Below the pieces are notes generated by a model. That model was not told the DNA's origin. It saw only the letters and a list, made by a program, of their open reading frames with translations, and did no database searches. A stretch of 13,782 nucleotides of DNA from the NCBI GenBank assembly GCA_024642025.1, contig JAHEBY010000025.1, positions 1 to 13,782 of the forward strand, given 5' to 3'. A program made the translations under genes and the position numbers. The DNA comes from Comamonadaceae bacterium. GTDB taxonomy: Bacteria; Pseudomonadota; Gammaproteobacteria; Burkholderiales; Burkholderiaceae_C. Positions 7,189 to 13,160 of this stretch are shown here, one piece after another. Every line of letters starts with the position of its first letter. Within the stretch, counting starts at the first letter, position 1.

Positions 7189-8820
7189 CTACCTCGAGCG
7201 TGAATGCCGCTCCACCCAGTCGGCGGACAGGAGTTTGCGGTCAATTTTGCCGTTCGGATTGCGCGGTAGTGGCCCGGCTATGAACTCAATTCCAGTGGGA
7301 ACCATGTAGGCTGGCATACGCGCCCTACATTCAGACATCAATGAATTAATAGGTTCAGCCCCCGTCGAATCTTTGTTTGTAGCTATTACATGTATAGCAT
7401 GTCCCAATGTTGGATGGTCCACTCCAAACGCCACACACTCTCCAACCATTTGTGTGGCGTAAAGAATTTCCTCCACTTCGGTCGGGCTTACCCGATAACC
7501 CGATGTTTTTATCATCTCATCGCGACGACCAATAAAGTACAAGAACCCTTCCGCGTCCATGCGCACAGTGTCCCCGGAAAAAACCGCATATTCGGGCAAC
7601 TGCAAGCCAGCCTGGCGACCCGGCGCATCTGCGGCCAACAACTTGTACCGCTCCGCCGTTTTCTCCGAGTCGTTCCAGTACCCCAAGCCGACCAGTGCAC
7701 CGCGATGCACCAGTTCGCCTGGCTCTTCCGGGCTGCAGGCCGAGCCGTCTTCACGCAGTACAAGAATCTCCGCATTGGGAATCGCCTTGCCGATGGAATC
7801 AGGACGCCGGTCAACCTCATCTGGCGGAAGATAGGTGGAGCGAAAAGCTTCGGTCAGACCATACATCAGGAAGGGCTTAGCTTTGGGGACCCGCTGACGC
7901 AACAGTGCCAGTGTTTCTCCAGGCATACGCCCGCCGGTATTGGCGAAATAGCGCAACCGGTCATTGATGCTTTCGTGCCATTCCAGCTGCGACAGCTGAA
8001 TGTACAGCGGAGGTACCGCCGTCAAACCGGTCACCCCCTCGCGCTCCATCGACTTGAGGACATCGCGCGGCATCAGGTAGTTCAGCAGTACGACTCGCGC
8101 ACCCACATGAAATGCTGTTGTCAATTGGCTGAAGCCTGCATCAAACGACAACGGAAGCGCGGCCAGCAATGTATCCTCTGGGTCATTTTCAAGGTAAGAT
8201 GCGACGCTTTTGGCGCCCGTCACCATATTGCGATGCGACAGCACTACCCCTTTGGGCTTGCCAGTGCTACCCGATGTGTAAAGAATGGCGGCCATGTCTG
8301 TGTCGATCACCCGGTGTACGGCGCGAGTTGGACTCTTGAGCAAGTCACTCCAGTCAATCAACGCTAGCGGTCCAAGTCGACTTCCGTAAGCTGAACTCAC
8401 TTTGCCTGCATGCGCTACCGAATCGGTCACTACCACATGACGCAAGTCATGGCACTCAGCGAGGACGTCCGTCATCAAGGCCAGCCGTTCAGGTGACGTA
8501 ACGAATACGCGGACGTTGCAGTCCCGCAAAATGAATGCTACCTGATCAGGCTTGAGGAGGGGGTTGACTGGCACAAAAGCCGCCCCGGCAGCTGGCGCAC
8601 CAAAACTGGCGATGACCGTTTCGAAACGCTTTTCAAGGTAAATGGCCACCCGCTCACCGCGCGCGATGCCCAACTGCATCAAGCCGGAGGAAAACTGGCG
8701 GACCTTGGCACTCAACTCGTTGTACGTGAGATTCGACTCGCCACTGGTCAGCGCAACCGCGCCAGGTGTGCGAGCGGCCGTCAGCGCAATCAATTCCGGC
8801 AAAAGTGTGGATTCGGTCAT
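7189..8820 (-). CDS. AMP-forming acyl-CoA ligase/adenylating enzyme, exosortase A system-associated
   Basis: 543 residues from ATG 8820, a full-length ANL-superfamily adenylating enzyme of the XrtA-associated group (TIGR03098-like). It activates a carboxylic acid with ATP to an acyl-adenylate and passes it to a thiol, either CoA or the carrier protein encoded next door. Motifs: phosphate loop YTSGSTGKPK (181-190), YGLTE (320-324), SGD (415-417), hinge GRRDEMIKTSGYRV (431-444) and the C-terminal lysine motif NPNGKIDRK (Lys525). All core motifs are intact. The gene is divergent from the acyl carrier protein gene, with a 114-base intergenic region between the starts, and heads the operon ligase - decarboxylase - small membrane protein. 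The divergent carrier gene makes acyl-carrier loading more attractive than free CoA ester formation. The substrate cannot be read from sequence. Confidence 0.9.
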   Translation of the reverse strand: MTESTLLPELIALTAARTPGAVALTSGESNLTYNELSAKVRQFSSGLMQLGIARGERVAIYLEKRFETVIASFGAPAAGAAFVPVNPLLKPDQVAFILRDCNVRVFVTSPERLALMTDVLAECHDLRHVVVTDSVAHAGKVSSAYGSRLGPLALIDWSDLLKSPTRAVHRVIDTDMAAILYTSGSTGKPKGVVLSHRNMVTGAKSVASYLENDPEDTLLAALPLSFDAGFSQLTTAFHVGARVVLLNYLMPRDVLKSMEREGVTGLTAVPPLYIQLSQLEWHESINDRLRYFANTGGRMPGETLALLRQRVPKAKPFLMYGLTEAFRSTYLPPDEVDRRPDSIGKAIPNAEILVLREDGSACSPEEPGELVHRGALVGLGYWNDSEKTAERYKLLAADAPGRQAGLQLPEYAVFSGDTVRMDAEGFLYFIGRRDEMIKTSGYRVSPTEVEEILYATQMVGECVAFGVDHPTLGHAIHVIATNKDSTGAEPINSLMSECRARMPAYMVPTGIEFIAGPLPRNPNGKIDRKLLSADWVERHSRSR

Positions 8821-8898
8821 GGAAACTTAAAGACTGGAGCGGCGGTTGAAAAGTATCTCATGGCCCACGCCGATCTTTGGACCCTAAAATGCGGTAGC

Positions 8899-8913
8899 GT
8901 GGGTAGCACCCAC
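8899..8913. promoter_or_regulatory. Perfect 6+3+6 inverted repeat in the divergent ligase/carrier intergenic region
   Basis: GTGGGT and ACCCAC flank AGC, 21 bases before the carrier TTG start and within the only region able to hold promoters for both divergent operons. It could be an operator for shared control or a leader hairpin. TAAAAT at 8885-8890 is a plausible -10 for the + strand, but the -35 match is poor, so no promoter is called. Confidence 0.4.
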
Positions 8914-8923
8914 TGCACTGTAT

Positions 8924-8928
8924 GGGAG
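8924..8928 (+). promoter_or_regulatory. Ribosome binding site deciding the TTG start of the acyl carrier protein
   Basis: GGGAG with a six-base spacer to TTG 8935. It favours the 83-residue carrier protein over the longer frame from 8860. Confidence 0.65.
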
Positions 8929-8934
8929 ATCGAA

Positions 8935-9186
8935 TTGAATATTACACAAGAGGTCCTTCGCATTCTTGACGAAGTCTTGAGTTTAAATGGGCGCGCAAAT
9001 AGCTTTGCTGACGATACGCTTCTGTTGGGGGCGATACCGGAGTTGGACTCCATGGCAGTCGTGACGTTGATTACGACCTTTGAAGAGCAGTTTGGCTTTG
9101 TTGTTGACGATGATGACATTGATGGCTCTACATTTGCAACGGTAGGCTCCTTAACTGACTTTGTCACGAGCAAACTGACCGCGTAA
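8935..9186 (+). CDS. Acyl carrier protein, exosortase A cluster type
   Basis: 83 residues from TTG 8935, chosen because GGGAG lies six bases upstream and the length then fits the family. A frame from 8860 would add a 25-residue tail without carrier-like features. It is a small acidic four-helix carrier. Ser in ELDSMAV (about residue 38) is the expected 4'-phosphopantetheine attachment site, and FGFVVDDDDIDGSTFATVGSL follows as helices 3-4. In the cell a phosphopantetheinyl transferase (not in this window) would activate it, and the neighbouring ligase probably loads it. The protein carries the activated acyl group for the hydrolases or GNAT enzyme downstream. Seventeen bases separate it from hydrolase 2, so the + strand genes from here are likely one operon. 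Confidence 0.9.
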   Translation: MNITQEVLRILDEVLSLNGRANSFADDTLLLGAIPELDSMAVVTLITTFEEQFGFVVDDDDIDGSTFATVGSLTDFVTSKLTA

Positions 9187-9203
9187 GGTCAACCGCCCAT
9201 CCC

Positions 9204-10076
9204 ATGCAGCCGGAGGCTTTTTTTCTGCCGCTCAAATTGACTGGCTCAAAACAAATCAGCCAAAGATTCTGCTTATATTATCCAGCTCAACGCGATATAG
9301 AGCTTGGATTGGTGATTTACGTTCATCCTTTTGCCGAAGAGATGAACAAAGCCCGCCGGATGGCGGCTTTACAGTCGCGCGCGTTTGCCCAAGCGGGCTT
9401 CTCCGTTCTACAAATTGACCTGCTGGGCTGCGGCGACAGTTCAGGAGACTTCGCCGACGCCACTTGGCGAAACTGGGTGTATGACGTGGTGCAAGGTTGT
9501 CGCTGGCTGCTTAGCCACAGAGCCGGTCCGTCAGCCTCGGGCGATTCGACCCTTTGGATGTGGGGCCTTCGCGCGGGGTGCCTGGTCGCTGTAGAGGCTG
9601 CCAGGGAGTTGAACCACTCCTGTAACTTCCTGTTTTGGCAACCACCGGCCACCGGCAAACCGCTCCTACAACAGTTCATGCGCCTCAAAGCAGCGGGGAA
9701 CATGCTGGACGGCCAGTCAAAAGGCGTAATGGAAATCATGCGCAAAACCCTCGCCAATGGGTCAACCGTCGAGATCGCCGGCTACATGCTGTCGCCTGCT
9801 CTTGCGTCGGGTCTAGAGCAGGCAGACCTTTCGCCCCCGAATAGCATCGGAGCAGGATGCCGCCTGGAGTGGTTTGAATTATCAAAACGGGATGACTTCG
9901 GCCTGAGTCCCGTCTCGGTCAATACCATTTCCAAATGGCAACAAGCGGGATTCCATGTTGGCAGCCGCGTTGTGCATGGGCCTGCCTTCTGGCAAACCAG
10001 CGAAATTGAGGAGGCTCCCGATTTAGTTGCAGCTACTACAAACGCCGTTCTGCGGATACCACATGAACTACACTGA
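9204..10076 (+). CDS. Alpha/beta-hydrolase-fold protein, exosortase A system-associated hydrolase 2 type
   Basis: 290 residues from ATG 9204; a Shine-Dalgarno site is weak. The fold is clear: YVHPFAEEMNKARRMAALQ (39-57), VLQIDLLGCGDSSGDF (68-83) and the elbow region WMWGLRAGCLVAVEAA (118-133). The elbow reads G-L-R-A-G, so Arg123 stands where Ser or Cys of GxSxG would be the nucleophile. Near the C-terminus, VVHGPAFWQTSEIEEAPDL shows no obvious catalytic His in the usual context. This matches my recollection of the XrtA-associated hydrolase 2 family (TIGR03101-like), where this Arg recurs. The protein may therefore be a non-hydrolytic partner, a binding subunit or an enzyme with a different mechanism. 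Its stop overlaps the start of hydrolase 1 by 14 bases, suggesting coupled translation and a possible heteromer. Cytoplasmic; no signal peptide. Confidence 0.85.
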   Translation: MQPEAFFLPLKLTGSKQISQRFCLYYPAQRDIELGLVIYVHPFAEEMNKARRMAALQSRAFAQAGFSVLQIDLLGCGDSSGDFADATWRNWVYDVVQGCRWLLSHRAGPSASGDSTLWMWGLRAGCLVAVEAARELNHSCNFLFWQPPATGKPLLQQFMRLKAAGNMLDGQSKGVMEIMRKTLANGSTVEIAGYMLSPALASGLEQADLSPPNSIGAGCRLEWFELSKRDDFGLSPVSVNTISKWQQAGFHVGSRVVHGPAFWQTSEIEEAPDLVAATTNAVLRIPHELH

Positions 10077-10926
10077 AGAAGCTGTGCGCTTTGGATGTGG
10101 GGGCTCCACGCTGTTGGGGGTATTGGCAAGGCCAGAAACAGATGCCGAAACTGGTGTCATCGTGGTTGTCGGTGGGCCCCAGTATCGGGTCGGCAGTCAC
10201 CGACAGTTTGTCTTGCTATCCCGTCAATTGGCTTCATCAGGTTACGCCGTTTTACGGTTCGATTACCGTGGCATGGGTGACAGCGAAGGTATGCAGAGAA
10301 CTTTTGATACCGTCAGCACTGACGTTGCGGCTGCCATTGGCATTTTGCAGAATCAAGTTCCCTCAGTGAAGCGGATTGCCCTGTGGGGTCTATGCGATGG
10401 CGCTTCAGCGGCCTTGCTTTACTTCCATGAAACCCATGACCCGCGAGTGAGCGGGCTGTGTCTATTGAATCCCTGGGTTCGGTCAGTGGCAAGTCTTGCT
10501 AAAACCCAAGTCAAGCACTACTACAGTCGCAGGTTGCTGCAAAAGGAATTCTGGTACAAATTGATAAGCGGCAAAGTAGCGCTTCGCGCGATGGTTGATT
10601 TTGTCCAGAAGACTCGTTTGGCAGCATCTAGCGCAAACCAACATTCGTCAGACAAACAGCCATTTCAAAAACGCATGGCCGCAGCTTGGTGCGCTTTCCC
10701 AGGCGATATTCTGCTGCTTCTCAGTGGCGAAGATTACACTGCCAAGGAATTTCTGGAGGTCGCGAGCACGGACGATTCGTGGAAAGGCGCTTTGACCCAT
10801 CCAAGTCTGGCGCGCTTCGACCTGCAATCCGCTGACCACACATTCTCCAGCGATGCCCTGCGGGCGTCAGTGGCGAATTTGACTCTTGAATGGCTTACTG
10901 TTGTGGCCAGCCAACATGATAAGTGA
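10063..10926 (+). CDS. Alpha/beta hydrolase with Cys nucleophile, exosortase A system-associated hydrolase 1 type
   Basis: 287 residues from ATG 10063, giving the N-terminus MNYTEEAVRFGCGG; an earlier in-frame start at 10027 would only add a tail inside hydrolase 2. The fold markers are VVVGGPQYRVGSHRQFVLL (34-52) and LRFDYRGMGDSEG (64-76). The nucleophile elbow WGLCDGASAALLY has Cys111 in the position usually held by Ser. Asp224 (SGEDYTAKEF) and His259 (SADHTFSS) are placed to complete a Cys-Asp-His triad. It belongs with the XrtA-associated hydrolase 1 group (TIGR03100-like). Likely roles are thioester hydrolysis or acyl transfer from the carrier protein, but the substrate is unknown. The gene overlaps hydrolase 2 by 14 bases. 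The TPR gene follows after 46 bases. Confidence 0.88.
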   Translation: MNYTEEAVRFGCGGSTLLGVLARPETDAETGVIVVVGGPQYRVGSHRQFVLLSRQLASSGYAVLRFDYRGMGDSEGMQRTFDTVSTDVAAAIGILQNQVPSVKRIALWGLCDGASAALLYFHETHDPRVSGLCLLNPWVRSVASLAKTQVKHYYSRRLLQKEFWYKLISGKVALRAMVDFVQKTRLAASSANQHSSDKQPFQKRMAAAWCAFPGDILLLLSGEDYTAKEFLEVASTDDSWKGALTHPSLARFDLQSADHTFSSDALRASVANLTLEWLTVVASQHDK

Positions 10927-10958
10927 AACTGTTCAGAAATGCGCTGAATTACCAATTC

Positions 10959-10963
10959 GGAGG
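10959..10963 (+). promoter_or_regulatory. Ribosome binding site selecting ATG 10973 of the TPR protein
   Basis: GGAGG sits nine bases before ATG 10973 but only three before the alternative GTG 10967, so ATG 10973 is preferred. Confidence 0.6.
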
Positions 10964-10972
10964 TAGGTGATC

Positions 10973-11713
10973 ATGTACATCAGGAAGTCGACTCGAACAC
11001 AAGTAGTCTCGGAAGTTATCTTGCCATCCCTTCTGCACGGACGACACCTCAGCCAGCTATTGGCGGTCCTGATATTCTCTATCACTAATGCTTTGCCTTC
11101 ATATGCCCAGTCTGGCAATTCGGCGTGTGGCTCATTAATGAATGCTTACGGCCCATATGACTACCGTACCGACATAGATAAACTGCCTATCGTCCTGGCC
11201 AATCATTTCACAAGCGAAGTTGAAGCCCTGATTCGTGGAAAGACGGGGGAGCGGCCAGGAGCCGACATTGACTACACGCTGAGGGCAATTCCAAACAACC
11301 ATCGAGCACTCATGGCAATGATGCGGCTTGGAGAGAAAGAAAAAACGGTCCAGCCGAACGGCTCTCGGTATACGGTCGAATGTTGGTTCGAAAGAGCGAT
11401 TCTGTTCCGCCCTGACGATGCTATCGTGCGCATGATCTATTCGACCTACCTAAACTCCATTGAGCACACTTCAGAGGCCAACGAACAATTGGACATCGCG
11501 ACCAAATACGCCCAAGACAATGCATTTACCCACTACAACATTGGATTGCATTACTTCGACTTGAAAAATTACGATAAAGCACTTCGACAGGCCCACAAGG
11601 CAATATCGCTTGGGTTTCCCCAAACGGCATTGCGCGATCAACTCCAGCGTGTTGGCAAATGGGCCGAGATCGAAGACTCGCCGTCCCGTCCTGCTAGTGC
11701 ACCTGTTCAATAA
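10973..11713 (+). CDS. Exported tetratricopeptide-repeat protein
   Basis: 246 residues from ATG 10973, chosen for GGAGG nine bases upstream. The N-terminus is long for a signal peptide: a basic region, then a hydrophobic stretch at about 27-42 ending in LPSYAQS, with likely cleavage after Ala45 (YA/QS). The mature protein should be periplasmic; if not cleaved, it would be anchored in the inner membrane. TPR-like helices are visible at about 132-180 (VECWFERAILFRPDDAIVR and EANEQLDIATKYAQ), and one clear repeat at 184-216 reads AFTHYNIGLHYFDLKNYDKAL. TPR proteins scaffold protein complexes, and in exopolysaccharide systems they often assist assembly or export at the envelope. It is the only clearly exported member of the central operon. 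A specific partner cannot be named. Confidence 0.8.
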   Translation: MYIRKSTRTQVVSEVILPSLLHGRHLSQLLAVLIFSITNALPSYAQSGNSACGSLMNAYGPYDYRTDIDKLPIVLANHFTSEVEALIRGKTGERPGADIDYTLRAIPNNHRALMAMMRLGEKEKTVQPNGSRYTVECWFERAILFRPDDAIVRMIYSTYLNSIEHTSEANEQLDIATKYAQDNAFTHYNIGLHYFDLKNYDKALRQAHKAISLGFPQTALRDQLQRVGKWAEIEDSPSRPASAPVQ

Positions 11714-11739
11714 ACAAAGCACTCTGCGCCTCTCTGCGA

Positions 11740-12888
11740 ATGCTAATGACGGCCAATAACAAACTCGAGGAGTCGAATCAAAAAGCTGAAGACAGTCTTA
11801 GTGTAGAAAAGTACTTGAATCCAGGTGACTTCCCTATTGACGTGGAGCAACTATTTACCGGCGGCGAAAAAGAAAACGTTGAATTCGGTGCGACATGGTA
11901 CGGAAATCTGGTGAATACAGTATTTGCAGATGATGACGGTGTGCGCGTCTACGTCTTGAGAAAGCAGGGTAAGCCGGTGGTCGCGCTGCCTGTACGGGTT
12001 CGAATCACCGCCTTGAGCCATCAAGTGGAATCGCTTAGCAATTACTACACCTCAATCTATGCGCCAATCATTCAAGCAGATATCGAGCTGCACGACATGG
12101 TGTTCTTGTTACGTTCTGTAAGAAATGCTCATGCACCGATAAGGGCGATGAGATTTGCACCGATGGACCCGCAATCGAATCCATATCGCATCCTGCTGGA
12201 CGCCCTTCAGGCGTTAGGATTAAGACCTTTTCAATTTTTCTGTTTTGGCAATTGGTACCAACCTGTTAGTGATGATTGGCCCGCTTACCTGGCAAGTCGG
12301 GAGGGGACAGTCCGCAGCACAATCAAGCGCATGAAGAAAAAGTTCGCAGCCAATGGAGGCGTGCTGGAGTTGGTCGAAGGTGGAGTGGACTTAGCCCGAG
12401 GTTTGGCCGCCTATGAACAGGTTTACGCAAAGAGCTGGAAAACCGCGGAGCCTTTTCCGAAATTTGTACCCAGTTTGATTCAAACCTGCGCTGAAAAGGG
12501 TTGGCTACGCTTGGGTATCGCCTGGCTTGATCATCAGCCTGTCGCCGCCCAACTGTGGATCGTAGCAAACAGACGAGCCAATATATACAAGCTTGCATAC
12601 GACGAAGACTACAAAGCTTATGCATCCGGGACACTGCTCACGGCAATGTTAATGGAGCATTGCATGGGAAAAGACCAGGTTGCAGAAGTGGACTACCTTA
12701 TTGGAGATGATCCTTATAAGAAGTCCTGGATGAGCCACCGGCGAGAACGCTGGGGAATTATTGCGTACGACCCAAAAACAATCGACGGCTTTATTGGCCT
12801 GAGTGAGGAGTTGCTCCGTAGAGCGCTTAAGGCACTGGCGGAGCTAATTGGGAAAATTCGGAGGCGACGCGTTCGATCTCACGTTTAG
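11740..12888 (+). CDS. GNAT-family acyltransferase, CelD/BcsL type (FemAB-like context)
   Basis: 382 residues from ATG 11740 (ATG 11746 is equally possible; no clear ribosome binding site), 26 bases after the TPR gene. The C-terminal half carries the Acetyltransf_6 (CelD/BcsL) signature: TVRSTIKRMKKKF (190-202), LRLGIAWLDHQPVAAQLWIVANRRANIYKLAYDEDYKAYASGTLL (257-300, in segments) and VDYLIGDDPYKKSWM (317-331). The tail from 372 is strongly basic (KIRRRRVR). Members of this superfamily transfer acyl or aminoacyl groups onto sugars or peptides, and related FemAB-like genes are common in XrtA clusters. Here it is the best candidate for moving the group made by the ligase/carrier branch to a glycan or lipid carrier; that is inference. 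It is the last gene of the central + strand operon. No signal peptide; cytoplasmic. Confidence 0.82.
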   Translation: MLMTANNKLEESNQKAEDSLSVEKYLNPGDFPIDVEQLFTGGEKENVEFGATWYGNLVNTVFADDDGVRVYVLRKQGKPVVALPVRVRITALSHQVESLSNYYTSIYAPIIQADIELHDMVFLLRSVRNAHAPIRAMRFAPMDPQSNPYRILLDALQALGLRPFQFFCFGNWYQPVSDDWPAYLASREGTVRSTIKRMKKKFAANGGVLELVEGGVDLARGLAAYEQVYAKSWKTAEPFPKFVPSLIQTCAEKGWLRLGIAWLDHQPVAAQLWIVANRRANIYKLAYDEDYKAYASGTLLTAMLMEHCMGKDQVAEVDYLIGDDPYKKSWMSHRRERWGIIAYDPKTIDGFIGLSEELLRRALKALAELIGKIRRRRVRSHV

Positions 12889-12904
12889 TCTGAGCCAGAG
12901 TTCT

Positions 12905-13009
12905 GTCAAATTTGGTCACAGTCCACAGATGGATGGACTGACTCAATCCGTTCCCAATGGCCGGTATGCGCTTACTCATACTCCAATGGACCCTCAGGGG
13001 AAATTTGAC
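12905..13009. repeat. Possible small mobile-element remnant bounded by 9-base inverted repeats
   Basis: GTCAAATTT (12905-12913) and AAATTTGAC (13001-13009) are perfect inverted 9-mers bounding 105 noncoding bases after the GNAT gene. Reading inward, both ends also hold GTCCA a short way in. The segment carries no open frame. It could be a MITE-like scrap or an old insertion-sequence end; chance is not excluded. Confidence 0.25.
12919..12940. other. 7-base-stem hairpin 30 bases downstream of the GNAT gene
   Basis: CAGTCCA (12919-12925) pairs perfectly with TGGACTG (12934-12940) around an eight-base loop. No T run follows, so it is at best a weak or Rho-assisted terminator for the central operon. 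Confidence 0.3.
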
Positions 13010-13115
13010 TCCAAATCCTCAAATAGCCGGCAATTTTTGGTATGCGGCGCTGAAACACTTTGTAACGAGCGTTGATTTCAGGTGTGAGATCATTGTGAGC
13101 TACAGATAAGTGCAG

Positions 13116-13136
13116 TGATTGCAAACTAGGCAATCA
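13116..13136. promoter_or_regulatory. Perfect 7+7+7 inverted repeat upstream of the third lipoprotein gene
   Basis: TGATTGC (13116-13122) and GCAATCA (13130-13136) flank seven bases and end 11 bases before the ribosome binding site. The symmetry and spacing suit a dimeric regulator's operator or a leader hairpin. A direct repeat TGTGA-N6-TGTGA lies a little upstream (about 13083-13098). Confidence 0.4.
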
Positions 13137-13147
13137 GGGAGTGGTTT

Positions 13148-13154
13148 GAGAGGA
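13148..13154 (+). promoter_or_regulatory. Ribosome binding site deciding ATG 13161
   Basis: GAGAGGA directly abuts ATG 13155 but has a good six-base spacer to ATG 13161, so the later start is preferred. Confidence 0.6.
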
Positions 13155-13160
13155 ATGGCT

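Noticed and set aside
7390..8367. 325-codon + strand frame inside the ligase gene
   Set aside because: It lies antisense to a gene with all adenylating-enzyme motifs, and its protein shows no recognisable features.
8860..8934. Upstream extension of the acyl carrier protein from ATG 8860
   Set aside because: It contains the inverted repeat region and no carrier-like sequence. TTG 8935 has the better ribosome binding site.
13025..13060. Possible sigma-54 promoter (TGGTATGCGGCGCTG) upstream of the third lipoprotein
   Set aside because: The GC element is not at the required distance from the GG element, so the match fails.
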